64,000 bases of DNA from Oscheius dolichura. Taxonomy: Eukaryota > Nematoda > Chromadorea > Rhabditida > Rhabditidae. The notes beneath the pieces were generated by a model that ran no database searches, had not been told where the DNA came from, and saw only the letters and a list, made by a program, of their open reading frames with translations. Position numbers and translations under genes: made by a program. The stretch spans positions 6,448,001-6,512,000 of the forward strand of contig OW051497.1 of NCBI GenBank assembly GCA_932521035.1. The letters run 5' to 3'. Of the stretch, positions 10,606 to 23,556 are shown piece after piece (positions within the stretch are counted from its first letter, which is position 1; the number at the start of each line of letters is the position of its first letter).

Positions 10606-12065
10606 CTACCGAAATAGACGACAGGCCTTCTTCTGCTTCTCGTTCTTCCCACTGCAGGACACTAATAATTTCAATCCCTGGCATCTAATTTCATTGTTAC
10701 GGGATACTGTAAGAAGCTTACCTGCCGTAGATGAATGGATTAATTACACTATTCAGAACGACTAAAATGGTAAGGGGATAAGTCACGTCCTGGTAATCTT
10801 TATACGTGTGGAAGGACAATAGGAGCCACCTGGAAAGGGAAATTGATAGACAGGCTATTTCGAGGGACACTAAGACTTGAACCCCCAAAACGTCACCTCA
10901 TCGTGCACACACCTCATTCCCCGAAGACAATTATTCTTTGCATAACTCACCAGCAGAGCAAATTGTAAGGAAGCCACGTTATGACATAGGTTAATATTAG
11001 CATCAGTGTGATTCGAAGAGATCGGACCTTGGCCCTTCGGAATTTGTCTTGACCCCGCAGAGTTCTAATTGAAACTGCAAAGTTCACAAAGATAAAGAAA
11101 TTGAAAATCAACTAACCAAAGCTTTCCTTTTCCTTTTTTTTCTCCTGGCTGTTCTCCTTGTCCCTGTTCCTTCCACAGGTGGAGAGTTTGCTAATCTCAC
11201 TCATGTACATGGCTGAGCTGCCCTCGTCATTGTTCAAAGTCTTATAGATATCCTGAATTGGTCGTTGGGAGGCTCTCACGGGCTTGACTACCTTCAGAAT
11301 AAGGACGTAACAGATTATGAGAATGATGACTGGAATATAAAATATAACCACGACTAAATGGACGGAATAGAACTTCATCCACCAGAAATCCCCTTCTGTC
11401 ATTGTGTCAGATGTTAGCTTCTCGACCCACAAGGATAGGCACTGGGTGACGTTTGGTAGTTCTACCTGAACACAACAAGTCTATTCTTCTCCAGTTTGTT
11501 TTTACCAGCTTCCAGACATATAGCTGGGGAGACATGGAGATTGCCGCTATTCCCCACGCCATAACTAACATTCGAGGTATTCGGCTGTGTCCCACCGCTG
11601 ATATCCAGAGGGGATAACGGAGAGCACAAAGGCGGTAAACCGCAATACACACCATGATATTAGAACTGAAGAAAACTTAGTCCAGCCATAAAGTATTACT
11701 CACCTAATTGCCAAAACGAAGCCATCAAAGAATCTCATAAATTTGCACATGGCATTACCGGCCAACCAGTCGTGGCTAATCAACCATCCGACAAGGCCGG
11801 GGACATAGACGCCAAGGACCTTAAAATATTTTTGCTTTTATGCTCCTCTCCCGTTTACCAGAATGTCGGATATGTTCAAATTGATATGCAAAAGAAGGAG
11901 GAAACTTTTGGCGTGTCGATATCTCCTTATCATGTAAATCAGCGTGGATATGTTGACGGGAAGACCGACAATAACTAGGACGCTGAATACGACCACCTGG
12001 ATGTAGTCAGATGTGAGGAGGTGAGGGTCCGAGTAATACTCAGTTTGGTTATCAGGTGAACTCAT
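10606..12065 (-). CDS. GnRH/AKH-receptor-like neuropeptide GPCR
   Basis: A rhodopsin-class receptor in about seven exons. It starts MSSPDNQTEYYSDPHLLTSD, with N-glycosylation sites in the extracellular N-terminus. TM1 reads VVVFSVLVIVGLPVNISTLI, TM2 LLLLHINLNISDILV, then WLISHDWLAGNAMCKFMRFF with the ECL1/TM3 Cys, IMVCIAVYRLCALRYPLWIS, and an ECL2 Cys in VTQCLSLWVEK. The third loop is long and charged (SQEKKKEKESF). TM6 reads MLILTYVITWLPYNLLCWW and TM7 LVVLNSVINPFIYG (NPxxY class). The last exon is a short basic tail ending KKACRLFR. HDWLAGNAMC and TWLPYN resemble the GnRH/AKH/corazonin receptor group. Ligand specificity cannot be read from sequence. Introns are mostly 38 to 45 bases. Confidence 0.8.
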
Positions 12066-15000
12066 CTTCTGAAAAGCATCTTATTTCAAAGGCTATAAAT
12101 ATACGGAATAGTATACAGAATAAGGTTATATTAGAAGAAGAGAAGGGAAAACTTCACAGAAACAAGTCAATCAATTTTAATACGTTTAAATTTGGGGAGC
12201 TCGACATTGAGGATTAACGCACAACAAGAATGGATTAGGAGATCACACTTCAAAGTCCACATGCTCTTTTTGGATCCGTTAGGAGATAACACAGCTAGCG
12301 ATGCTCGAAATATCATACTGTATCCTCTAAAGAAAAAGCAACTCGTATAAACAAAGGGCATGGATACGAGTGAGTCACTCCCTGAGAATGTTTGTAATTA
12401 AGGAACTGACCCGCTTTCCGTGAGTCAGTTCTTTGTTCAGAATATCCCTTGCGAGCTCACGGGGTCAGGAGTAAATATAAACAATACGAACTCATTAAGG
12501 AAGTCCGGATTACCTGAACTCTCCCTTCACGGGTATAGTGGTAGTGTTATTTGCCCGGATAACAGATAATTCTTCTCGAGCCATCATTTTCAGTAAAAAT
12601 ATTGCGTTAAAGTGGTTTACGTTAGCGTGCTGTAACATAATTTTTTTCATTGAAAAACGCTATTCTTTTGTTTTCAATCTCTTCCACGAGTTTTGTTTTT
12701 AGCTCAATTTCGACTTATTTTTAATCCGAATAATGTAAATTTGAAGTCTCTTCTGTTTTCGTGAAATTTTTTTCTTTCTAGCCTGTAACGCTATCAACTA
12801 TAAAGTGGTGAGCGGACTGTTGATCTTGTGTGAAAGAAATTAGGGTTCTGCCAGCCAAAAGGCGGAAACTATGCGCTTATCTTGTGGCATTGCTTGCGAA
12901 CGATGTAAGAATTGTATAATAATTGTGTGTACTGTACTTTCCTAAAGGAGCGCCTTATCAAATAAAAGGGAAGATGAGGAAGATATATTTTGAGGACACC
13001 TCGAACTCCATTTAGCGGAGGAAGCAGCGGTGGCCACACTCCTCTCGGGAATTCTCATATCCTTCGAGTACAAACAAATTTTTGAGCGCTAAGCAGAGGG
13101 GAACAATAACCAAATTCTTGGAAAGATCCTACCCTAATAATGGGCAGATGTCTGTGTCTGTCTGTCTGTCTGTCTGTATGACCTGTCGTCTGTACGGATT
13201 GACCGGTCAAATGAGAGAGAAGCAGAAAGTTTCGACCGTCTGACCTTATCCGACTGTCAAAGCTTATTCTACAAGAAAATAACTAGAACAGCTCTTTGGG
13301 AAGGGGGATCCGGGGCTGTCGACTGTTTTTCGATCGAGTTGTTCACCCCAGCGCCGGTGGCATACTTGTTTAAAAGAAAAGAGCAGTAAATTGACCTGTC
13401 GCAACTGAAGGCGGCCGTTCGATAAAAATAGTGAACGGACAATGAGAAGCAGATTTAATTGGCTTTGTGGCTGAGGATTCACCTTCAAGAGAATCCCCTA
13501 ATAATTGTTCTTGTTAGCGTCTCCCAATTAAATAAGGAAACCGGAATTGTTGAGGTTTGAGCTCTGGAAAACACCGAGCCAGACATAGTTTTGTGTAAAA
13601 TAAAGTCCTTTCTCTCGGGTCTAGCCACTATGTAGGAAAATTGTGTTAGACACCCTATAGCCAGATTGGCAGCAGAAGACCAGAAGCAAAACAGCAACAG
13701 CAAATGGCACCTCGTCAAACACGTCAGGGGCATGCCCTCGTAGTACAAGGAAATAGTTGGTATGTGGAGCTTTCTTCATATATGGGTACTTGCTATGCAA
13801 GTAGATCTGATGTCGTAGACCAAATCAGACTATGCTAAGTTAGTATCTATTCAATTAACGTCATAAGCTGCATACAACATCAAGCTTAGTTTGAAGTGGT
13901 AATAAAAAGAAAAGATGTGTCAACGTTGTTTTCGAAGGAATACTATCTTATTTTTTGGGTTCTGAACGAACCTACTGGCATATTCCCTAGCTGAACAGGA
14001 TCATACGCTTGACGAAAGGGAAGCACCGGAAACAGACTGGGTTACAAGACAGCCGTTGAAATAGTCCTAAGAAGTGTTGAATCAGAAACAAGGGCAGAGC
14101 GAGATGCGCAAGTCATTTGCCCTTGGATCAACGACTAATTGAGAAAGGATTAAACGGGCGCTGCCGGTGGTAAGCCTAACCGAGTTGGTAAGCCGCGAGG
14201 CGTGGTCATCAGACTATAACAGGAACTTTTATTAAAACGGTAGCTGTAAGATGTCGGTTGACGGCCTACTGAAGAAACGACCTCAGAAGATGTAGTCAAA
14301 TGATAAATGCAGGCAGAGAGTTGCAAAATGGCTGGTTCACACGAGGTATAAGATGATAGATGAACACGCAAAAGATCTTCATGAAAGAATATGACGGATT
14401 GCTCTGTGATCGCAGGAGGAACGGGAAATTCTGGGAATACCCTTTGACTTCTGTGAAAAAATATATTATTCTCTTGAACGCGGGTCGGAATAGCGTTTAA
14501 AATGGAAATGGGTGCGCGTCAAAGATGGAAAGAGGGACTGCCTCAGACGGCATTAAAAAGCGATCAAATAATAAGTGGTAAATAAAGGTGAGTGCTTAGG
14601 TTCACCAAGGCCAAGATACACAGGTCAGTTAGCCTCTCCGGGAGACGAACAACCCTGTCTAAGCAGTTAGGATTAACGTCGTTCGTGTAGACTGGCAGAA
14701 TAAGAATGCAAAAGAAATTCCTGTCCTGTTTAACTTGCTAATGTAGCTCCCACGCTTGAGATAGGCGTCCCAGTTATTATAGGTTCCAAGAAGAGAAACT
14801 TCCCTCCGGTTTTGCGGAAACAATATGCCAACAGTTCAGATGAGCATGTCTGTCTGCTTATTACCTTTTGTGAACACATATTGTTTTATCATCCAGAAAT
14901 ACTAGAAAGACGCACATGAATTCATTTAAGAAGGAGATTAAAATATGATTGCGGTAACTATGGTTAACAGGTAAACGTAAATGTAGCGACTAGTAGCATA

Positions 15001-16041
15001 TACAGTGAACCAAAGACTTGAGCCTCTGTCTCCGTGAAAAGAAGAAGATCGCATGCACCTATAAAATGCAGGGGTTGGGCTAGCCATCTAAAAAGCAGGT
15101 CATGCCTTATCCAGGGCAAGTGAGTTATTATAGATGGGGCGGGATCTAGTTGCTTGTCAGCGATCCCGATAAAATATGGCCAGCAAATTTAGCATCCATT
15201 GCGCGGTACAACCTATTAATCGCGACCGTTGAAAACATGGCTGTTTTCCTGCTTGAGCTTTCCGGAGTTACTCAGCGTCTCCAATTAATCACGAAAATGG
15301 ATTCCACTGTGGAACCTATTAAATGAGAACTATTGAGGAAAAAAACGAATTGTAGAGAGTGAGAAGCTTCCCAATATAATTATTCAAGAGACCGCGAAAG
15401 ATGCAAGGTAAAGAATGATGTTTGGTTCTAAAGAGATTTCGGAGTCGTTCAGGATTTTCCAGCCAGTGCGCACCAGAATGGAATCAAAACATTACTGGTC
15501 TTTTGAGAATCTATAGTTTCCTTCAAGTACACAGGAAATTCCCTTCTAAAAGGTAAATAACATTAGATCGCTCAACAATGGCACAGCCAGTAAGAATAAT
15601 ATCACGGCTAGAATAAGAATAGCGCGAATCGCTGTACTTTCTTCTTCGAAAAAGGTTCTACAGCGAAAAACACATCCATTCAAAATAGACTATAGGATAA
15701 ATAGAGGCGGTTTTGTCGAAAAAGACCAGCTCTGGCTTATTTGGATATATTCTGCTTCCCCCACAGAGCATAAAAGCCCTTATGGCAGCAGTTTTACATT
15801 TGAGCACAACAGAAATTTACTTTAAAATTTGAAAGAAAGGATAAGACGCTTGATCTAGCCATATAACTAAGCAGCTGCAATTTGCGAATATCTTAAACTT
15901 AATCACGCCAGCATTTGAAAATTTATGGACCCGTATAATGAATCAACAACATATCAGTAAAGAACATCTCTTGGAGAGAAAGACGTAGATCTTCAAGGAG
16001 GTTTTTTGAGCAAAGATTGAAGAGATAAACTTTTCTGAAGA
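12066..16041. other. Gene-poor region
   Basis: About 4 kb with no supported gene. A TCTG microsatellite lies at 13151-13178. A small hairpin (AAGGAACTGAC / GTCAGTTCTTT, 12400-12434) is present. A minus-strand open frame at 13485-13748 begins with a signal-peptide-like stretch but has no believable splice partner. Confidence 0.4.
13151..13178. repeat. TCTG tetranucleotide microsatellite
   Basis: Direct reading of TCTGTGTCTG followed by four further TCTG units. Confidence 0.85.
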
Positions 16042-17023
16042 CTAGAGAATCCTCCACGTCGCCATTAGAACCGGAAGTATGATCATCACAAATGAGGCGG
16101 AGTTGCTCCCGTTGCATCTGAAAACAAATCTGGGAGTGCTTGTACAGCTGGTAATTGGCATAAGTTGAGCCAATTCTCAAATCAGTCGCGTCGTTCTCAA
16201 TAATTTGCAACAACGAAAGGACAGCGCTTTTAACGAATTAAGCTGAGAAACAGGCAGAGGACAAGCTTTTTTACTAATCTTTGCGGTAACACAAGATATT
16301 CCTACCTGTCACCGTAACAACTACAGAGTTGCACATCTCCCAGCGCAGGAGGATCCGTTGACTTCGCTGGATTAAAAAGATTTGCTCTTGACAGCGTCCT
16401 ACAGTGATTCTAAATTAATATTTGGTTTGTTAAAAGAAGAACATTTACATTTTGGTGAAAACGATGCGTCCTAAGAGCCGTTTGATTAAAGCCATTCCGT
16501 AGCACTCGATCTAGACATCCACGGATATATTTATATCCTATCAACACCCCTAAATAGTACAAGATTGTTTCAAAGGGGGGTGGATACAGTACCTGCTTCA
16601 ACGTCCGGTTCAAACATTGATATACAGACAGAACTGCATCCTACTGTGGGCATTCCTCGCTCGATACCGGGATCTTTACACCTATCAGTAAAAACCTGGG
16701 AATTATAAATTTGATCAAGGCAGGAGATCCCTCACCTTAGGGTAAATATACGTAGCTTGGAGGTACTTCCAGCTATTTTGATAAGCTAGGGACATGCAGG
16801 AATAGCATTCGATTTGGCGTGGCATTGAACCTGCAAAAGTCCATTATCTTGGAAATGGATGGCAATTATCCTGGCTACATTGTGGCCCCCTTCTTTGAGA
16901 AACTCACAATCGCGTTTACTTGTTCCTACCCTTATTCAAAGAAAAAAAATTAAACCAAAACTTACCGTAATCATAAGCCTCAAGGGCTTGCGCAATGGCC
17001 AAAAATATGGAAAATATGATCAT
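16042..17023 (-). CDS. Ly6/uPAR (LU, three-finger) domain GPI-type protein 2
   Basis: Six exons: 16966-17023, 16736-16830, 16593-16695, 16449-16549, 16306-16409 and 16042-16117, giving 537 bases or 178 residues in frame. The start MIIFSIFLAIAQALEAYDYG is a signal peptide. The mature part opens IECYSCMSLAYQNSWKYL, a classic LU start, then VFTDRCKDP, VGCSSVCISMF, YKYIRGCLDRVLRNG, NHCRTLSR and LCSCYGDRCN. The tail FVMIILPVLMATWRIL ends at the stop, as expected for a GPI signal. The introns after the signal peptide and before the RGC exon are both phase 1, as in the LU gene at 5063-5887. The last intron (about 190 bases) is the longest, and it splits DR|CN. It lies alone in a gene-poor stretch. 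Function unknown; probably a secreted or surface modulator. Confidence 0.85.
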
Positions 17024-19455
17024 TTTCCCAAAAGTGTCATTGTGGGTGAAAATCTTAGCAGGGGACAACTGAATAAAGCAAATAATAAAGAATGAATAAG
17101 TCGGATGAGTAAGAGAAAGACTGAGTGACAGGCTCTTAGTGTGATCAATTGATGGTGGATCAGTGGAGGAAGACGCAGTTGCCACGTCATAATTAGCTCG
17201 TAAAAAGTGCCCTGACAGGTGTCCCTGCTGTTTTCGACCACTAACGGCTGCACGACATGCTCCCAGGTCACAATCACCTTTTCACGCTCTATAGGCCTTG
17301 ACTCAGACATTTTCAAGTGTGTGTGTGTGTGTGTGACTTAAAATTTCACACTCCACAGACATCGTGTTGTTTTTACAACTAGCCGCCGTCAATGGGGAAA
17401 CAAACAGCGCTTGATACATCTACTAGAAGTAATTATTATGGATAGCTGCGTATTCGCGAGCTTGTAGCCCGACCTTTCGGTCAAGCTCTTGATGAAAGCG
17501 CAAGTGTGCAGATATACGACAAGACCTTGTAAACTTCGGCTTTATTTGCAAATGGCAGCGTTCTAACAGTTTTCGCAAAGTAGAGAAAGCACAGTTATGT
17601 CTAGGTTACAAGCGGCAGGCTCGACAAGAGGAATATTTTAGCCCTATTTGTATTACAGTACATGTCAAGCGCCTCAAAAATGTCTAGGTAATCTAACGCC
17701 ACAGGTATAAAAATGCGTGATTGCTTGTGAATGTATGTTAAAGCCAAATGCTTGCCGTTGCTTATAGCGGAAATGAGAAGGGAACGAGTTTCCGGAAAAC
17801 GAATACGCATCCGATCACACGGGACGGGACGTCGAAGCTCACGGCGACCCATGCCGAAATGGCACAAAAGTTTAAGAATAATCTTCCCAAAAATGAAGTG
17901 TTTGTTGGTAACGGGGTGTCCGGAAACACATGGGGAAGGGCGATTATCGCATGTTAGAGGCGGTCCCGCGGGAACGCAAGATGCCGACTTAGCAATCTAC
18001 GCTCGAAGGACCACCGTAAGAAGTGCGTAAGGAGAGTCATTAAACGAAGAAAGTAAGAAACGAAGTGAGCTATTGGAATGCTGCCGAGGCGCTCTGACTC
18101 TCTTTTTTAGACGTTGGGATGGGTTAAAGGAACACCTGACAAGCTGCGCGGTAGGGGGAACAGTAGGTGCAGGCGGGATGACATCAAAAGGCACCGCACA
18201 GGAGCTGTCTCCGGTTTTATCTGACGCTCTAATTAATGCCGAACCTTTTGTTGTTTCAGAGAAGGAGCACTGTTTAACCTTCCTCGTGGAGCAGGTCTTT
18301 TAAACTTGAGCAAAGCTCTTTTCTACTGGGCTTCTCACATCTAGCGTAGACGTAAAGGGTTTAGTCAGATTTAAACACGTGAATCGAATTTGTAGGTGTA
18401 AATTGGATGAGAAAAAGAAACCCCTAGCAATGACCTCATTCCCTCCCTCTACTCGAAAATCCCTTTGTCTTTGTTAGGCGAAAAAGAATAGGCTGAATCC
18501 GTGTATATCTCTCATGGGCTGACATGTCATTTCCGGCAACCATGATAAGTCGGTGAGTGAAAAATGAGGGCACACTAAGGGACACCTAGTCGGGAAAGAT
18601 TAGCAAAGATATACTGCCATAAGGCGAGAGCTTTTTCTATTAATGCTCCCTTAGAAGGCGGTAGTCTATTGTGAGAAGAAGCATGTGGAAGACGATAATG
18701 AGATTAAACGGATGAGGATGGTGTGCCAATTAGCAAAATGAATACGGTAGGCAGATTAGAGTGTAAAAACGGGGTAGCCGAAAGGACCAATGCATCAACG
18801 AGGCTGACAGATACAAGGTCTCCGGCTCAGCCACCTGTTGCCGATTCGCGCGACAGATAGAAACTCCTACAAAATGGACAAACAGCCGGGTGTGAATGTG
18901 CGAATGCGGCAAACTGTTTCGGATTCAATTATGTGGAGTCCGCATAATTAATGAAGAATTTGATTGCAGCACTTAAAAACAATGGATAATAGATGAGCTT
19001 TGTATATTTGCTAAGCTTGCTAAGGCTTATTTTTCATTTTGTAAAAGTTTGAAAATATATGTGTGTCTTTCGAGGCTAATATGCAGGGGGACGTTCTAAG
19101 AATGGAACGGAAACTAGAGAGGCAATCATGAAACGAATCAGCAATGCCAGTAATCGCCCTCACAATGTCTTGTTTTCCAGTAGTAGCCGGTGGTTTCTGT
19201 TTTTTAAAAAGACGTCTTTGAGCGTGCAAATGTGGAACTAGTTCCTCTTCTTCTCTCCGACTTCTTGACCGAAGGCCAGGATAGGAAACAGTAGAACATC
19301 TTCCGCCAAGTGGCAGTTAATGTTAAGGGGGCGAAATATGCAGATGGGACCCGATGGTGGTAGCTGAGTGCATCTGGAGGCACCCGGTGGATACATAATC
19401 ATATTTGAAGACCAATGGGACGGGAAATTCAGGGACGCATGAAAGGAATTCCTTA
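17024..19455. other. Gene-poor region with a GT microsatellite
   Basis: No supported gene. A GT dinucleotide tract lies at 17317-17335. A minus-strand frame ending near 17601 with YCN and a hydrophobic end was examined as an LU remnant and rejected. Confidence 0.4.
17317..17335. repeat. GT dinucleotide microsatellite
   Basis: About nine uninterrupted GT units read directly. Confidence 0.85.
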
Positions 19456-19716
19456 TTAGGGGCGTCTGTGATTAGCAACGTGCATAATATCTTCCTCCCG
19501 TGACGTTAACTTACTATATGTGCGAACTTTTTTGTAGACTGTTTCACTCCATTCAGTTCGAACAAATTCGGTTAGGCCGTCATCATCTCGCCGTGGATCC
19601 CTTGTCTCCGGATGCTCTCTGATACGTGGTGTTGGCAAAATTTCTCGACCATAAGCATCTCTTTGGGGGTCGTCAGCAATGACTTGCGAAAGCCACAGCA
19701 ATCGCAATAGCCACAT
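19456..19716 (-). CDS. Possible secreted protein, first exon
   Basis: The frame opens MWLLRLLWLSQVIADDPQRD, which looks like a signal peptide with a cleavage site near the acidic DD. It continues as a charged, Arg/Asp/Glu-rich stretch ending TVYKKVRTYS. A strong GTAAGT donor sits at the YS codons, so the frame to the stop at 19456 may read into an intron and further exons may lie downstream on the minus strand (a frame at 19020-19300 is open). No family is recognised. The codon content and the charge pattern look protein-like, but a chance open frame is not excluded. Confidence 0.35.
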   Translation of the reverse strand: MWLLRLLWLSQVIADDPQRDAYGREILPTPRIREHPETRDPRRDDDGLTEFVRTEWSETVYKKVRTYSKLTSREEDIMHVANHRRP

Positions 19717-21863
19717 ATTTTACATCATCTATAATGAATGGTCAGAAAGAACACGTAGGGTCTAAGCAAGAAAAGAGGTAGACACGTCAAGGGAATCTCT
19801 AAATTGGGGTCAGAGCCGGACAGATGCAAATACGTGCAAAAGTTTGAGGTGATTGCGAAGAAATTGCCCTTTTCTATTGACTAATATGTAGCGTGCTGCG
19901 AGGACTTTTCGGATGATGAGTAAGAGAAATGATAATGTGCCCAAAAATCGGAACTCTCAGGAGAAAAAAACCTCAAATTTCCGGTTAAGTTTCCGGTGAC
20001 TTAGGTAAGCGCAGGCCAGCCACGATTTGGCTACAATTAAGGGCAAAAGGTGCGCCTAATTGTGGCTGCCGAATGATGGAGCTGTCATTTTCAGTAGGCA
20101 AATCAATCTGCGGAAAATTTTAGAGCTAAAAATTTGGACGACCACGCTAGCATGGCATAAGGTCAAGTCCGCGCGGAACAGAAATTAGCATAGCTGAAGA
20201 GCTTCCACCCGAACAGAAAAACAAAACTGAGATATCGAAAATCTCTTCCGTACTGATTTCTTCTTTTCTAAGAATGAGGATGAGGAGAACAAGGGTTGCA
20301 TAATCTCAGTTGAAAGCGACAAAATTACGTTCTGGTTGAATAATTTCTGGACGTGAAAATACACAACTAATTATGAGCATTGTATATAAGCTTTTGCTGG
20401 TTTGCAAAATAAACAGAAAGGTTAGATGAGCTCTGGACAAAGAGAGTTAAATGAACTGCTGGCTTTCGGGCGTGGAGGAGGAATCGGGTCGTCGGCACGC
20501 AAAGATGCGTTATCGCCGGAATTAACATCGCTAAGGCATTAATCGTGGTTGGATACTTTTTTTGTCTAATAGGTTTAAAACTTGAAATATGGCGCCTTTT
20601 TTCGAAAGCAGCGAAAGTTGAATGGACCGCCGATTTGGGGGTTTCCAATCCGATGAATTATTCTCTTCATCCCCTTTCAATGCGATATTGTTGGCAGGAA
20701 CTAGCGGATGCTGCCATACATACGAAAATTCATACAATGAATGGCAATATTTGGCAATAACTCCAAAAATACCCACTTCTTACATCTACTACTTCGATGT
20801 GGAGCGGGAGAAGAAGGTCATTTACACTCTATTGATGCCCTTCTTGGAACAAATCTGATGGCGAGGGTCAAGAAACCAAGCAAACTAATTAGCCACCCAG
20901 CAATCAGAGGGGAGATGTTGGAATTGGCTTAGCCTTTCAAAAAGTGAATATTGCGCGGTAGTTGTTTTCTTCCAGACGAGACTAATGGTCTGGCACAAAT
21001 TGTGTCAATTTGTCGGGAGATTGGTAGGAGCGACTATAATAAACCAATTGAACTGCTCCAGAAAACGTGAATATGCACGACACGATTTGAACGGGAAAGA
21101 CCGATAATGGGCTGTCGCACTCTTTCTTCAGATGATCGCCCTGGGAATAACATAAGCAGATACGACAAAACAGGAGGCTCCCGGGAGAGAGGCAAGGTCA
21201 TGATGGAGAAGGGGAAGAAGCGCTGGTGATCCCGCCTTGCCAAACCACAATGAGGGGCCCATTGCTAATTCACCACCGAGTTCTTACAGCGGGCGACAAA
21301 AACAATGAGAAACCTGGGGTTGATGGCGGCTCGAGTAGAACCAACTCAAATTCACGACACGGCGGATTTTATTGGGGCGGTAGAGCTTTGTTTTCGGAGA
21401 TTGCTAGAGCAGGTGTTGTGCTTCTATTGTCACCAGAGAAGTGGGCATAATCGGGTAATCTTCTTAATGGCTCGTAAGAAATGCATTCGTGGTACTCTCC
21501 AGAGAAAAAAACGGACCTTTCGACATCGCTCTCTCTTACCCTCGGTCACAGTTTATTCTTCGGGTGTAATGGATCTTCTGAGGACCTTAGCATCCGCTTA
21601 ACGGACACGTTATGATTTCTTTGGATCTCCGCATTTCATGGATATGACGTCCAGGAGAAGCTGCTGCTACAAAAGCGCACAAAACTGGCAAGATCTCCGT
21701 GATAAAGAAAGCACAATGAAAATAATCTCTGGTGATCGGATGTCACACAAGGAAGAAGAAAATGGGGTGTATTGCCAAGAGGTATCGTTGACTGCGCGTC
21801 CGCAACGCTAGCCGCTAAGAATGAAACCCAATCCGTGTCTTTTACAATTCACAGCTTTGCGGC
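19717..21863. other. Gene-poor region
   Basis: No exon with good splice signals and a recognisable product was found on either strand. Short open frames near 20545-20932 and 21226-21601 overlap each other and look random. Confidence 0.4.
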
Positions 21864-22178
21864 TCAAAGCAACACCACGTCCAGAAGAAAAAGAAAGACA
21901 AAGAGTCGAAAGCTAGGACCTCCACACGGGAAGATCTGATTGTTGGTTCGTATAACAACGAGTGACCACTGGCTGAATGCGCGATAAAGGCTTCTAATCG
22001 TGACTCCCTGCGGGATTTCCGCTAAAAGCCAACAATAATCGAGACCCCCAATGGCCAAAACGCAGCAGGCGTTCAAAATTTGGTCTCTAAAAAATGGCTT
22101 ACCATGCATAGTCAGGTTTACGCTCAGCTGATTGGCCGCTAAGATGATGTTTGTTAGGGGGAGGTAGAGCCCGGACAT
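21864..22178 (-). CDS. Possible small membrane or GPI-tailed protein
   Basis: Two exons give about 75 residues. The ATG at 22178 follows TTTCAG directly, as in trans-spliced genes here, and opens MSGLYLPLTNIILAANQLSV. A GTAAGC donor follows ACTATGCATG, and an acceptor GGCTTTTAG joins in phase to AEIPQGVTIRSLYRAFSQWS. The protein ends FRLFVFLFLLDVVLL at the stop, a hydrophobic C-terminus like a GPI signal or a membrane helix. No domain is recognised, and the first exon is short. The agreement of donor, acceptor, phase and tail is the only support. Confidence 0.35.
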   Translation of the reverse strand: MSGLYLPLTNIILAANQLSVNLTMHGKPFFRDQILNACCVLAIGGLDYCWLLAEIPQGVTIRSLYRAFSQWSLVVIRTNNQIFPCGGPSFRLFVFLFLLDVVLL

Positions 22179-23556
22179 CTGAAACTCGTGGTAAGCAAGA
22201 AGATATGACAGACAAGTGGACAAGAATTGGGGCCGAGATTGGTTTTAGGAATTCACAACATAGAAAAGAGAATGAGGCACATGGGCAGAAGTAGATAGTT
22301 GTGAGACTAAAATAGTGGAGAGTTGTGAGCTCGGACGGATGCAACTTATGGGCTGTGAAATGTTCTCACATTTAGAGAACGTCGTTAAAGAAATTTGAGC
22401 TGGAAAGCGAGTAACACCCTTCTAACACTCCAGTAGTTTTTCAACCAAAAGTGAAAAACAGCCGCGAGGCACCGCGTTTTGAACATGGATGAACAGACAA
22501 GTACTATCCTCACCTGGCATTTTTAGCTCTGGTATGTTCATGCTATCACTTTATGAAATAGCTAATTCTAGGTCAACCCCTGAGGTTTTCAAGGAACTTA
22601 AACCACCCTGAAAGAGTGCGAGACTTCCGAGAGCAATTTGCATCCGGCGTTTAATCCACAATCTTCAAAAACTTGTAAAAACGCAGATGAGGTCATTCTA
22701 GACGATGAGGAAGTGTACTGTTTAATATTTAATAAAAGGTGAAGAGTATCATGCTTAGGCATGCGACAACCTAGTTAACGAGTGCAGCTTCGTGAGAAAT
22801 ATGACAAATGCCTGTGGGAACAAATATGATTCAAAGCAGGGTCTGCATGTCCCACACACACTATGGCACCTGTGAAAATGCAGGATATCCCAAAGGGTGC
22901 TGCTTATAGCCCCATATCTAGCCACAAATCGAGCAAATGTCAGCACTTTGCGGCGACTCTGGTGACGAGTAATTGGGCCACACTCCCAATGGACCTGTGC
23001 ACTATGTGGTGATATCTACAGTAAATATTGTAAACCAAGAATAAGAGAAGTCATGAGTGGCTCGGAGTGCTCAAAGAATATACGTCTCACGGTGTGAAAT
23101 GGAGCGTGGCTACAGCTGCTATTAAGAGGTAAAAGATTTCCGGACAAGGACAGTTATTATCTGGGGAGGGCGAATGAGTTCAATTGGCTGGCCCTGCTCT
23201 AAAAAGATGGTGCTCGACATAGTAATCTGTGTCACTTGTGGCCGTGACTAATGGCTGTAAAGTGGCTCTCCCTGGGGTGTTCGTACTACGATTCAAACCG
23301 TGAATTCTTCACCTCTTCCGTGTTTATCCGAGAGGTCTCCGCGCTTTTGATATATGTTTGCACCTAAAAAATTATGGATTTGGGATGATAGAGAATTTAC
23401 GGCTATCATCCCTATCATCCCTATCATGAGGACGTTATCCGCCTTACTGTAGTGTGTGCTAATCCCGGATCACTTTCATAGGACCGAGGTTTACATGTGG
23501 GATATTTATTATACGACAGTGAGACCCGTAAAACAGTTGGTATCCGACGCCGAAAG
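22179..23556. other. Intergenic, no supported gene
   Basis: Includes a 9-base tandem repeat (CTATCATCC, about three copies, 23402-23427). A minus-strand frame at 22755-22946 with several Cys residues has no supporting signals. Confidence 0.4.

Noticed and set aside
13485..13748. Minus-strand frame with a signal-peptide-like start (LLLLFCFWSSAANLAIG)
   Set aside because: No in-phase donor or partner exon and no recognisable mature domain; length is within chance.
17601..17867. Minus-strand frame ending MYCNTNRAKIFLLSSLPLVT, like the end of an LU protein
   Set aside because: No CxC before the CN, no upstream LU exons on that strand within 600 bases.
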